Shown here piece after piece: positions 45,758 through 55,252 of a stretch of DNA of 64,000 bases. The DNA is from Anaerolinea sp. (GTDB lineage: Bacteria > Chloroflexota > Anaerolineae > Anaerolineales > Anaerolineaceae). The notes below the pieces were generated by a model that made no database searches, had not been told where the DNA came from, and saw only the letters and a program-made list of their open reading frames with translations. Both the position numbers and the translations under genes were made by a program. The stretch covers positions 124,001 through 188,000 of the forward strand of contig DYEC01000004.1 of assembly GCA_020725865.1 (NCBI GenBank), written 5' to 3'. How positions within the stretch are numbered: position 1 is the first letter of the stretch; every line of letters begins with the position of its first letter.

Positions 45758-47237
45758 ACTTCCTTTTTAGATAGCGCAAATAAGGCTGCGGGGTAATAGT
45801 TGAGCCGGTAACTTTTTCAACCAGCTCTTGAGGCGGGAATTTCATACCGTGCCGGTGTATTTTTTCACGCAACCAGCTCAACAGTCCTGAAAATTCGCCG
45901 CGTTCAATCTGGTTTTCCAAATCCGGGATGTCTTTCATGATTGCTTCCCATATCTGTGCAGAAACCAGATTTCCCAAGGCATAAGTGGGGAAATACCCCA
46001 TGCCGCCAAAGGCCCAATGAATATCTTGAAGCACACCCTCTTGATTAGATTTCGGAGCAATTCCAAGATATTCCTGCATTTTGCAATTCCAAATCTCTGG
46101 TAATTCATGGACTTTGAGACTGCCCTCCATGAGTGCAATTTCTAGCTCCAGCCGTAACATGATATGCAGGTTATAGGTCGCCTCATCGGCTTCGGTACGG
46201 ATTAAAGAAGGCTGGACTTTGTTGATTGCCCGGTAAAACGCCTCCATGCTGACATTTCCAAGTTGTTTCGGAAAAGTCTCCTTCAAGCGGGGGTAGAAGA
46301 AGGTCCAGAATGCTCTGGAACGCCCGACAAGGTTTTCCCAAAACCGTGACTGGGATTCATGGATCGCCATTGAGGCACCGGCGGCGAGAGGTGTGCGGCG
46401 CAGTGCTGGGGAAATGCCCTGATCATACAGAGCATGCCCGCATTCGTGCATGGTGCCAAACAATGCTGTCGCCAGCCGGTCCGGGTCAAAACGGGTGGTA
46501 ATACGTACATCCCCCAAGCCGAAACTGGTGCTGAAGGGATGAACGGAACGGTCTTGCCTTCCGCGCCGCCAGTCATAGCCAAAGCGCGTGATTACTTCCA
46601 CCCCAAAATCCCATTGCGCTTTTTCGTCAAAAGGCTGATGCAGAAAAGAATCATCCACTTGTTGGCGTGAAGCAATTGTGCGAATCAGTGCCACCTGTTC
46701 GGATTTAAGTGTGCCGAAAATTTGTTGAACTTCAGCAGTTTTTAACCCGGGTTCAAAATCATCGAGAAGCGGGTCGTATATATGCTCATAGGGAGCGAAA
46801 AATTCTGCGTATTGCTGCCGCATCTCTACGATTTTTTCTAAATGTGGACGAAAATACTCAAAATCATCATTGGCTTTTGCCTGTTCCCAAGCGGTTTGAG
46901 CCAGTGTGGTCACCTGAGCAAATTCTGCAACATAACTGGCGGGCACACGGGTTTGTTTACCATATAGGCGACGCGTCACGCGCAACAGACAGGCTTCATC
47001 CGAGTCTGGAGGAAGTTGATCGACAAAAACCTGTAAATCTTCTAGTAGCTCTCCGACCTCTGGGGAGGTGAAGCGCTCATGGGCGAGCTGGGCCAGCGTT
47101 GCTAATTGCTCACCTCTTTCTTCCGCTCCCCCAAGAGGCATATAGGTTTGTTGATCCCAGTTCAAAAGCTGTTGAACTGCATTCAAGTCATAAACCTGAA
47201 AAAGGATTTCTTTCAATTGTTTTAGTTTCTGTTCCAT
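45735..47237 (-). CDS. M32 family carboxypeptidase (Taq type)
   Basis: 500 residues from ATG 47237. The zinc site HECGHALYDQG (HExxH, about residue 264) and the M32 text HPFSTSFGLGDVRITTRFD upstream of it, and HESQSRFWENLVGRS after it, are all present. It trims C-terminal amino acids from peptides in the cytoplasm. The 500-residue length is standard; the frame start at 47282 adds 15 residues that do not fit the family. Confidence 0.93.
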   Translation of the reverse strand: MEQKLKQLKEILFQVYDLNAVQQLLNWDQQTYMPLGGAEERGEQLATLAQLAHERFTSPEVGELLEDLQVFVDQLPPDSDEACLLRVTRRLYGKQTRVPASYVAEFAQVTTLAQTAWEQAKANDDFEYFRPHLEKIVEMRQQYAEFFAPYEHIYDPLLDDFEPGLKTAEVQQIFGTLKSEQVALIRTIASRQQVDDSFLHQPFDEKAQWDFGVEVITRFGYDWRRGRQDRSVHPFSTSFGLGDVRITTRFDPDRLATALFGTMHECGHALYDQGISPALRRTPLAAGASMAIHESQSRFWENLVGRSRAFWTFFYPRLKETFPKQLGNVSMEAFYRAINKVQPSLIRTEADEATYNLHIMLRLELEIALMEGSLKVHELPEIWNCKMQEYLGIAPKSNQEGVLQDIHWAFGGMGYFPTYALGNLVSAQIWEAIMKDIPDLENQIERGEFSGLLSWLREKIHRHGMKFPPQELVEKVTGSTITPQPYLRYLKRKFGDIYNI

Positions 47238-47326
47238 GAGTGATTTCCATGGCGAGAGCGGGTCTTGCTTGTGAACTAGCAAGGATGTCCCGCTCCCGCT
47301 TCCAGGCTATAGAATTTGTTGAAACC

Positions 47327-48268
47327 TCAAGCGACCTTCCAGCGTAGGGGTTTGTCTTCCAGCGCTGCCAGAACTTCGGTGGCAATGTCGTTGGCGGCGC
47401 GGCGCTGCGCCTGAACGGTTTGACCTCCAATATGCGGGGTTGCCACAACTTTAGGGTGGGTAACCAGCGGCGTTTGTCCGGGCGGCTCAGTGGCAAAAAC
47501 ATCGAGACCTGCACCGGCTACGTGACCGCTATCCAAGGCGGCCAATAACGCAGCTTCGTCAATAACGCCGCCGCGCGCCGCACAGACGATGTAAACACCC
47601 TTCTTCATCTTTGCGAATGCTTCAGCGTTTAATATATTTCGGGTTGAGTCGGTGAGCGGAGTATGCAGGGTGATAACATCTGAGCGGGTGAACAGCTCAT
47701 CAAGAGATACAGGTTCGGCTCCTAGTTTGCGGATATCATCGGCAGATACCACCGGGTCGTAGGCGACGATTTTCATGTCGAAGGCAGCTGCCCGTTTGGC
47801 TACCGCCTGACCAATGCGTCCGAATCCAATGATACCAAGGGTGTTTTCCCACAGTTCGCCGCCTTCCAGCTCTTTCTTGAGCCATTTGCCTTCTTTCATG
47901 CCGGCGTCTGCGCGTGGAATTTCACGCATCACTGCCAGCATTAAGCCGATCGTTAACTCTGCTACAGCGATGGTTGTAGCGATAGGTGCATTGACAACAG
48001 TAACGTTGTGCTGTTTGGCGGCGTTTAAATCAATATTGTCAACACCAACCCCAGAACGACCGACAACCTTTAGTTTTTTGCCGGCATCGAAGACCGCAGG
48101 GGTGACTTTAGTGCGCCCGCGTACGATCAGGGCGTCATATTCGCCGACGACCTGCAGCAATTCTTCTGCCGTGATACCTGCGCGGTCGTCAGTTTGTGCC
48201 GCTGCACGCAGGATTTCCTGTCCATTTTCTTCCAATCCATCTGTTAACAAGATTCTCCAGTTACCCAT
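47327..48268 (-). CDS. serA: D-3-phosphoglycerate dehydrogenase-like 2-hydroxyacid dehydrogenase
   Basis: 313 residues. The NAD-binding GxGxxG is read as GIIGFGRIGQAVA. The catalytic triad is visible: Arg in CAARGGVIDE (about 234), Glu in VFATEPP (about 262) and His in PHIGGQT (about 281). It lacks the C-terminal ACT domain, so feedback by serine is unlikely. The fold also covers hydroxypyruvate and other reductases; SerA is the best guess. AAGGAG lies before ATG 48268. Confidence 0.85.
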   Translation of the reverse strand: MGNWRILLTDGLEENGQEILRAAAQTDDRAGITAEELLQVVGEYDALIVRGRTKVTPAVFDAGKKLKVVGRSGVGVDNIDLNAAKQHNVTVVNAPIATTIAVAELTIGLMLAVMREIPRADAGMKEGKWLKKELEGGELWENTLGIIGFGRIGQAVAKRAAAFDMKIVAYDPVVSADDIRKLGAEPVSLDELFTRSDVITLHTPLTDSTRNILNAEAFAKMKKGVYIVCAARGGVIDEAALLAALDSGHVAGAGLDVFATEPPGQTPLVTHPKVVATPHIGGQTVQAQRRAANDIATEVLAALEDKPLRWKVA

Positions 48269-48387
48269 TGGTTTTCTCCTTCACTTACAAAAATATATTG
48301 AGATAATCCCTTTATTTTATTTTACCCCCAAATAAAACCTTAAAGGGCAAGAGACCTCTCTTAAACGATTCTTAACTTGGGTTTGCC

Positions 48388-48416
48388 TTGTGAACTTGAT
48401 ATTTTTCAGTTATAAT
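48388..48416 (+). promoter_or_regulatory. Promoter of the polysaccharide-cluster regulator
   Basis: TTGTGA (48388-48393) and TATAAT (48411-48416) with a 17-base spacer, 29 bases before ATG 48446. Near-consensus. Confidence 0.75.
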
Positions 48417-48430
48417 TCAACAGTTGAATT
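48414..48430. promoter_or_regulatory. Operator-like palindrome over the transcript start
   Basis: AATTCAACAGTTGAATT is a perfect 17-base dyad (eight-base arms around one A) that overlaps the -10 box and the likely transcript start, just ahead of AAAGGA. Best fit is a binding site for the winged-helix protein made by the next gene (self-repression). Confidence 0.6.
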
Positions 48431-48445
48431 TTAGAAAGGACCTTC

Positions 48446-48946
48446 ATGGAACTTTCAACGGAACATAGCCGGGATCTGATTATTCTTGAACAGATTGAGC
48501 AAGATCCGGACGCCACGCAGGCTTCGCTTGCCCAACAACTCGATGTGGCGGTTGGCACCATCAATTGGCATCTCAAACGTTTGATTGCAAAAGGATATGT
48601 CAAAGTTCGGCGCGCCCAGCGCAAAAAACTGCGCTATATCATCACCCCAGAAGGGATGGCTTTTCGCGCTCGCTTGACTATTGACTATATTCAAAATTCT
48701 TTTCGGTTGTACCGATTAGTGCGTGAACGTGTATTGGCAGCATTAGAGCAGATTCAGGCTGCCGGCTATAATCAGGTTCAAATTTCTGGTGATGGTGAGG
48801 TGGCTGAGGTTTGCCGTTTAACCTGTTTGGATAGAGGGATCGCGGTTACTGAAAAAAGTGGTTTACCGCGGCTGGAAATTCACGGGTTGAAAATCATTGT
48901 ATGTTTCCCGGATGGGGTTTTTTGGCCGGAGAAGCCGTTGGAATGA
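48446..48946 (+). CDS. Winged-helix regulator at the head of the polysaccharide operon
   Basis: 166 residues. The N-terminal winged helix (about 5-72) has recognition text QASLAQQLDVAVGTINWHLKR, as in MarR or EPS-associated regulators, and a basic wing (KVRRAQRKKLRYI). A helical linker follows. The C-terminal half (about 100-160) has QVQISGDGEVAEVCRL, a small Rossmann-like part that might sense a sugar nucleotide (guess). It starts a run of sugar genes on the same strand and likely controls it. Confidence 0.8.
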   Translation: MELSTEHSRDLIILEQIEQDPDATQASLAQQLDVAVGTINWHLKRLIAKGYVKVRRAQRKKLRYIITPEGMAFRARLTIDYIQNSFRLYRLVRERVLAALEQIQAAGYNQVQISGDGEVAEVCRLTCLDRGIAVTEKSGLPRLEIHGLKIIVCFPDGVFWPEKPLE

Positions 48947-48969
48947 ACGGTGTTATCTTATGAGAGGCT

Positions 48970-48988
48970 CGGATGTTTATCGGATGTT
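48970..48988 (+). repeat. Direct repeat between the regulator and the sugar genes
   Basis: CGGATGTT occurs at 48970-48977 and again at 48981-48988, an 11-base period (one helix turn), just ahead of AAAGGA for the next gene. Possible protein site or chance. Confidence 0.3.
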
Positions 48989-48990
48989 AG

Positions 48991-49968
<978 letters not shown>

Positions 49969-49994
49969 GAGTTGGAAAACGGGCTAATTGTGTG

Positions 49995-50831
49995 ATGGAA
50001 CGGCATGACGCTTCGATTACGGTAATCCGACCGGAGAGCGGCTGGCTGGCGCTCAATCTGACGGATTTATGGCGTTACCGCGAGCTGGTCTATTTTATGA
50101 CTTGGCGGGATATCATCGTGCGTTACAAGCAGACCTTGCTGGGTGCAGGCTGGGCGATTCTGCGGCCGTTTCTGACTATGGTGGTGTTCAGTATTTTCTT
50201 TGGCGAACTGGCAAAGGTGCCTTCTGAAGGTGTGCCGTATCCGATCTTTACATACACAGCACTGCTGCCTTGGGAACTGTTTGCCGCTGCTTTAAGTGTT
50301 GCCAGCCGTTCGCTGGTGCAAAACAGCCACATGATCACTAAAGTTTACTTTCCTAGGCTGATTTTGCCGCTGGCGGCAATTCTAGCTGGCGTGGTAGATT
50401 TTTTGATTGCGTTTGTCATTCTAATTGGGATGATGGCATATTATGGCATTACCCCAACCCCAGCTGTATGGACACTGCCGCTGTTTCTGTTGTTGACTTT
50501 GGTCACCTCGCTGGGCGTGGGGTTGTGGCTCTCGGCGCTAAATGTGCTTTACCGCGATGTGGGTTATGTCACGCCTTTCTTAACACAATTCTGGCTTTTT
50601 ATTACACCGATTGCTTACGGGGCTTCGCTGGTGCCGGAGCAGTGGCGCTTTTTATATGCCTTAAACCCGATGGTGGGTGTGGTCAATGGTTTTCGTTGGG
50701 CGCTTCTGGGCATTCAAACTGCTGCGCCGGATAGCCAGCTTGTGACATCGGTGATTGTCTCGCTGGTGTTGTTGGTCAGTGGGTTATTTTATTTCCGCCG
50801 AATGGAGCGTTTGTTTGCCGATATGGTTTAG
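49995..50831 (+). CDS. Polysaccharide ABC exporter permease (Wzm type)
   Basis: 278 residues and six TM helices. YFMTWRDIIVRYKQTLLGAGWAILRPF is the signature N-terminus of ABC-2 export permeases (TagG/Wzm). It moves a finished glycan across the membrane on its lipid carrier. ATG 49995 is chosen; the frame from TTG 49965 overlaps the previous gene. Works with the next gene, the ATPase. Confidence 0.92.
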   Translation: MERHDASITVIRPESGWLALNLTDLWRYRELVYFMTWRDIIVRYKQTLLGAGWAILRPFLTMVVFSIFFGELAKVPSEGVPYPIFTYTALLPWELFAAALSVASRSLVQNSHMITKVYFPRLILPLAAILAGVVDFLIAFVILIGMMAYYGITPTPAVWTLPLFLLLTLVTSLGVGLWLSALNVLYRDVGYVTPFLTQFWLFITPIAYGASLVPEQWRFLYALNPMVGVVNGFRWALLGIQTAAPDSQLVTSVIVSLVLLVSGLFYFRRMERLFADMV

Positions 50832-50886
50832 TTGGCTTATACGGCAAGGCCGATTGAGCTTGGCGTTACGGATGCGATTTGAAACG

Positions 50887-52155
50887 ATGGGCACGATTGC
50901 GATACGAACCGAAAAATTGGGAAAACAATACCGCATTGGCTTGCCGGCAGTGCGTTATCAGACATTGCGCGAGAGTTTGGGTGAACGCTTGGTCTCGCCG
51001 GTGCGCCGATTGCGCTCCAACGCCGATGAATATGGCAAAATTTGGGCTTTGCGGGATGTGTCTTTTGAAGTACAGCAGGGACAGGTGCTGGGCGTAATCG
51101 GGCGCAATGGCGCCGGTAAAAGCACTTTGTTGAAACTGCTTTCACGGGTGACCTACCCGACAGAGGGCACAGCTCAAATACATGGGCGGGTGGGATCATT
51201 GCTGGAAGTTGGCACAGGATTTCATCCCGAGTTAACCGGGCGCGAGAACATCTACCTGAATGGCGCAATTCTTGGCATGAAGCGGCACGAGATCGAACGG
51301 AAATTTGATGAAATTGTATCCTTCGCCGAGGTCGAGAAATTTATTGATACCCCTGTCAAGCGTTATTCCAGCGGGATGTACTTGCGGCTGGCGTTTGCGG
51401 TGGCGGCGCATCTGGAACCGGAGATACTGGTGGTAGATGAGGTTCTAGCAGTTGGCGATGCCGAGTTTCAACGCAAATGTTTGGGAAAGATGAGCGATGT
51501 GGCCCAGCAGGGGCGGACCGTGCTTTTCGTCAGCCACAATATGTCGGCGATACTGCGCCTTACCGAAGAGACACTGGTGATTGAAAAGGGTCGGCTGGCA
51601 CTCCGAGCACCCACCCCGCAGGCGGTGGATTACTATTTATCGCGCGGCTTTTCACAGGAAGGAAAGAGGATTTGGGCAGAAGACGAAATCCCCCCAGAAG
51701 CGGCGCCATTCCACCCGATTGGCATTCGTATTCTCAATCCTCATGGAGAAGTTGCAGATACGGTGCGGTCTGTGGAACCTGTAACGGTTGAAATAGAATA
51801 CAGTCTGGCTGCGCCGGTTGTCGGGTTGCGCGTGGGCATTTATTTGCTCAGCACGCGCGGGGAATATATTTTTACCTCATTTGATACGGATGAGCCGGAG
51901 CATTTCGAACGTCTGGCTACCCGCCCTGCCGGCCATTATATCAGCCGTTGTACCATTCCGGCCGATTTTTTGAATGAAGGGCGGTATGTAGTTGCCGTGA
52001 ATGCCAGTTCATTTCGCGTCAGGCGATATTTTCAGGATGATCAGGCATTATCCTTTAACGTGGATGCGACGGGTGCACCCGGTATGCACTGGCCGGAGCC
52101 CAGACTGGGACCGGTGCGCCCGCGTCTGGAATGGAAAATTGAGGCGATCAAATGA
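50887..52155 (+). CDS. Polysaccharide ABC exporter ATPase with Wzt carbohydrate-binding tail
   Basis: 423 residues from ATG 50887 (50872 is also possible; neither has a strong ribosome site). Walker A GRNGAGKST (about 73), signature YSSGMYLRL (about 160) and Walker B ILVVDEVLAVGD. Residues about 270-423 are a Wzt_C domain, which in O9a-type systems binds the capped end of the glycan and couples chain end to export. Hence the chain is probably built fully inside and then exported. Confidence 0.93.
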   Translation: MGTIAIRTEKLGKQYRIGLPAVRYQTLRESLGERLVSPVRRLRSNADEYGKIWALRDVSFEVQQGQVLGVIGRNGAGKSTLLKLLSRVTYPTEGTAQIHGRVGSLLEVGTGFHPELTGRENIYLNGAILGMKRHEIERKFDEIVSFAEVEKFIDTPVKRYSSGMYLRLAFAVAAHLEPEILVVDEVLAVGDAEFQRKCLGKMSDVAQQGRTVLFVSHNMSAILRLTEETLVIEKGRLALRAPTPQAVDYYLSRGFSQEGKRIWAEDEIPPEAAPFHPIGIRILNPHGEVADTVRSVEPVTVEIEYSLAAPVVGLRVGIYLLSTRGEYIFTSFDTDEPEHFERLATRPAGHYISRCTIPADFLNEGRYVVAVNASSFRVRRYFQDDQALSFNVDATGAPGMHWPEPRLGPVRPRLEWKIEAIK

Positions 52156-53789
52156 CTGCTGCGAGTAGAGAAGTGATCAAAAAGTTGCTGGGGCAAATCC
52201 CTTTTACGGCTGAGTTGTATTGGCTGGCGCGGCAGCGCGGCAAGCCAATCACCAGCCGCTTTTCCCTGAAGCATTTACAGGCTGCAATGCCAGAGCTGGT
52301 AAACAAAGCAACGATATTGCACCAATCTGCAACGCCGGGCAAGAATGTACTTCTTTTCGCCACGCTGCATTACTGGATTGAGCATGTCGCTTTGCTTGGG
52401 ATGACGCTGGCTGCTCAGGGCCATAAGGTTACTCTGGCATATCTGCCGTATGCAGAATGGCAAAAACCAATTAATCTTTTCGATTTGCGCCGCCAGAACG
52501 TTTATGCTCAACGGGTGCTTTCTCAGGCAGCGTCTCTGATGGATTCAGTTTCGTTTTTCAGTCTCAAGACCCCATATAAACCGCTGCCTGAGGTAGTTAA
52601 TGCCATGATTCGGCAGGTTACTGATTATGATACCCAATACACCTTGCAACGCGAGGATGTTGACCAAAACAGTGAGATTTATCACCTGCGGTTAGAGAGG
52701 AACACAGAAGCAGCACGTGCGGCGTGGTTTTGGCTGGGTAATCACCGCCCTGATGTCGTAATTGTCCCGAATGGGACGATTCAAGAGCTGGGAGTTGTCT
52801 ATCGCATTGCGCGCTTCTTGAACATTCCGACGGTTACCTACGAGTTTGGCGACCAGCGTCAGCGCATCTGGCTGGCTCAGAATGCCGAGATTATGCGTCA
52901 GGAAACAGATGGGCTTTGGAAAGCCCGGCAGGGAACACCGTTGACCGAAGCCGAGCTGGAACGGTTGCGTTCCTTGTTTGTTGCCCGTCAGCGGGCATCA
53001 ATCTGGGAGAATTTTGCCCGCCGCTGGCAGGGAGTGCCGGCACAGGGAGGGGAAAAGGCGCGCGCTGCTTTGGGTTTAGATGAGCGCCCGATGGTACTTT
53101 TGGCAACCAATGTATTGGGTGACAGCCTGACGTTGGGACGTCAGGTTTTTAGCAAGACGATGTCAGAGTGGATTGCCCGGACAGTACAGTACTTTTCTGA
53201 AATCTCCGGTGTTCAGCTGGTTATACGAGTTCATCCGGGTGAAGTGCTGACGCATGGTCTTTCGATGGTGGATGTCGTTCGGGATGTAATGCCAAAACTT
53301 CCGGAGCATATCCGGCTGATACGTCCGGAAGACCCGGTAAACACGTATGACCTGATTGAGGTTGCCGATCTTGGGCTGGTATATACCACAACGGTCGGTC
53401 TGGAAATGGCGATGAACGGGATTCCGGTTGTGGTAACCGGTCAGACGCATTACCGGGGGCGCGGCTTCACTTTTGATCCGGATAGCTGGGTGGCTTACTA
53501 TAAACTACTCGGGCAAATGCTGGAAAAGCCAAAGGCTTATCGTTTGAGTCCGGAAAAAGTTGAGCTTGCCTGGCAATATGCTTATCGTTTCTTCTTTGAG
53601 TTTCCGCGTCCGTTCCCATGGCATCTGGTGCGGATGTGGGAGGATTACGCTATGCGTCCGCTGGATGTTGTTCTAAGTCCAGAAGGTCTCAATTTATATG
53701 GTGATACCTTCCGTTATCTCGTTGGCGAGCCTTTAGACTGGAAGCAAATTGCCACCCATGAGGTACAGATAAGTGGAGCAGGAAAATGA
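52152..53789 (+). CDS. GT-B fold capsule-type glycosyltransferase (KpsC/KpsS-like)
   Basis: 545 residues, no TM helix. The C-terminal half has the GT-B nucleotide-binding region: IRVHPGE, then YTTTVGLEMAMNGIPVVVTG and HYRGRGFTFDP, which recall capsule Kdo transferases and related surface-glycan proteins. The N-terminal half is family-specific. Donor and acceptor are unknown. Overlaps wzt and the next gene by ATGA on each side. Confidence 0.75.
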   Translation: MTAASREVIKKLLGQIPFTAELYWLARQRGKPITSRFSLKHLQAAMPELVNKATILHQSATPGKNVLLFATLHYWIEHVALLGMTLAAQGHKVTLAYLPYAEWQKPINLFDLRRQNVYAQRVLSQAASLMDSVSFFSLKTPYKPLPEVVNAMIRQVTDYDTQYTLQREDVDQNSEIYHLRLERNTEAARAAWFWLGNHRPDVVIVPNGTIQELGVVYRIARFLNIPTVTYEFGDQRQRIWLAQNAEIMRQETDGLWKARQGTPLTEAELERLRSLFVARQRASIWENFARRWQGVPAQGGEKARAALGLDERPMVLLATNVLGDSLTLGRQVFSKTMSEWIARTVQYFSEISGVQLVIRVHPGEVLTHGLSMVDVVRDVMPKLPEHIRLIRPEDPVNTYDLIEVADLGLVYTTTVGLEMAMNGIPVVVTGQTHYRGRGFTFDPDSWVAYYKLLGQMLEKPKAYRLSPEKVELAWQYAYRFFFEFPRPFPWHLVRMWEDYAMRPLDVVLSPEGLNLYGDTFRYLVGEPLDWKQIATHEVQISGAGK

Positions 53790-54649
53790 GCCAGCCCGAA
53801 GTTAGAAAACAGGTGCGGCAGTTTTATGATCAGGTGGGCTGGCAGTTTGTCGGTGACACCTATCAAAATGCGCGCTACGAGGATTTGCGCCCGGTTTCCA
53901 GTGAGTATATTCACCGCTGTCACCTGCGGGTGACGCCGTTTTTACGGCCCGGCGGACGCTTTCTATTGGATGCTGGTTCGGGACCGGTGCAATATCCAGA
54001 GTATTTGACTTATTCAAGGGAATATCAGAAACGGGTTTGTCTGGATATTTCTTTTGTGGCGTTGCAGGAAGCACGGCGGCGGATTGGCGAACACGGGCTG
54101 TATGTTGTCGCAGATGTGGCAAACTTGCCTTTTCGGGCTGAAGCATTTGATGGCGTGGTATCTCTGCATACGCTTCACCACTTGCCGTTGACAGAACAGA
54201 AAAAAGCTTATGCGGATATTTACCGTGTCTTACGGACGGGCAGGCGGGCAGTTGTAGTCAATGGCTGGACCGAGTCGCCTTTGATGCGCCGCACGCAGCC
54301 TCTAGTGAAGTTTTTTGAGCGTGTGGGTGGTTGGCTGACGCGTCTGCGCGGTGGGATGGCAAAAGAAAAAACCCCCGAAGCTTCCGTTGGGAACAATAAA
54401 CCTAGCGGGACTTTTGTGCAGAAACTAGATGCCGGATGGTTGAAGCGGGAAATCGGCTCTCAAATGCCGGTGGAGATTCGCGTTTGGCGCAGCGTCAGTG
54501 TGCGCTTTCTGCGCGCTTTGATCCATGAGGCATTGGCGGGACGTTTCTTGCTACGGCTTCTTTTTTGGCTGGAAGAACGCTATCCGCGGTATTTTGGCGA
54601 GCGTGGACAGTACCCTCTGATCGTGATCCGGAAGGAAGATAGAAAATGA
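53786..54649 (+). CDS. Class I SAM-dependent methyltransferase
   Basis: 287 residues. Motif I LLDAGSGPVQYPE, motif II VVADVANLPF and VVSLHTLHHLPL define a UbiE/Methyltransf_11 fold. Within a glycan operon with a Wzt_C exporter it might cap or decorate the sugar chain by O-methylation; chain-end methylation is a known stop signal in O8/O9a systems (the tie here is inference). The last 100 residues are basic and family-specific. Confidence 0.85.
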   Translation: MSQPEVRKQVRQFYDQVGWQFVGDTYQNARYEDLRPVSSEYIHRCHLRVTPFLRPGGRFLLDAGSGPVQYPEYLTYSREYQKRVCLDISFVALQEARRRIGEHGLYVVADVANLPFRAEAFDGVVSLHTLHHLPLTEQKKAYADIYRVLRTGRRAVVVNGWTESPLMRRTQPLVKFFERVGGWLTRLRGGMAKEKTPEASVGNNKPSGTFVQKLDAGWLKREIGSQMPVEIRVWRSVSVRFLRALIHEALAGRFLLRLLFWLEERYPRYFGERGQYPLIVIRKEDRK

Positions 54650-55233
54650 CTGCTGAAATATTACCGGATGGGCTGTCTTTTCATCCGCTCATTCCCGAAC
54701 GTTGGGATGACCTGGAGGCACTGTTTGGCTCGCGTGGTGCCTGCGCGGGATGCTGGTGCATGTATTGGCGGCAAACACAGAGGGAATTTGAAGCCAGCGC
54801 AGGGGAGCCGAATCGTTTTGCTCTGCGAAAGCTGATTGAAACGGGGGTAGTGCCCGGATTGCTGGCATATCATGATGGCAAAGCCATCGGCTGGATTTCT
54901 CTGGGTCCTCGCCAGAGCTTCCAAAGGCTGGCGCGCTCGCGTGTCCTGAAGCCTGTTGATGAACAGGAAGTGTGGTCGGTTGTTTGTTTCTTTGTTGCAA
55001 AAGAATACCGGCGTCAGGGATTGACAGCGCGCCTGTTGCAGGAGGGCGTGCGATTCGCTGCTGGTTGCGGCGCAGAGATTGTTGAGGGTTACCCGATTGC
55101 TGTGAAAAGCGGAAACACCCCTGCAGTATTTATCTATACCGGCATAGAATCTGCTTTTCTGAAAGCGGGTTTTGTCGAAGTGGCGCGCCGGTCTGAAACC
55201 AGACCGATGATGAGATATTACATCAAGAAATAA
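54646..55233 (+). CDS. GNAT-family N-acetyltransferase
   Basis: 195 residues. The Cys/Trp cluster CAGCWCMYWRQTQ near residue 29 marks a known GNAT subgroup. The acetyl-CoA loop reads VAKEYRRQGLTARLL (R-R-Q-G-L-T). Substrate unknown: in this operon an amino-sugar nucleotide is possible, but the subgroup is also found elsewhere. Overlaps the methyltransferase stop by ATGA. Confidence 0.85.
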   Translation: MTAEILPDGLSFHPLIPERWDDLEALFGSRGACAGCWCMYWRQTQREFEASAGEPNRFALRKLIETGVVPGLLAYHDGKAIGWISLGPRQSFQRLARSRVLKPVDEQEVWSVVCFFVAKEYRRQGLTARLLQEGVRFAAGCGAEIVEGYPIAVKSGNTPAVFIYTGIESAFLKAGFVEVARRSETRPMMRYYIKK

Positions 55234-55252
55234 GTAATAGGGTTAAACGCGT

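Noticed and set aside
45177-45770. A 197-residue Val/Gly-repeat frame on the plus strand
   Set aside because: It is the mirror of the Thr/Pro stalk of the lipoprotein; the repeats come from the codon pattern of the true gene.
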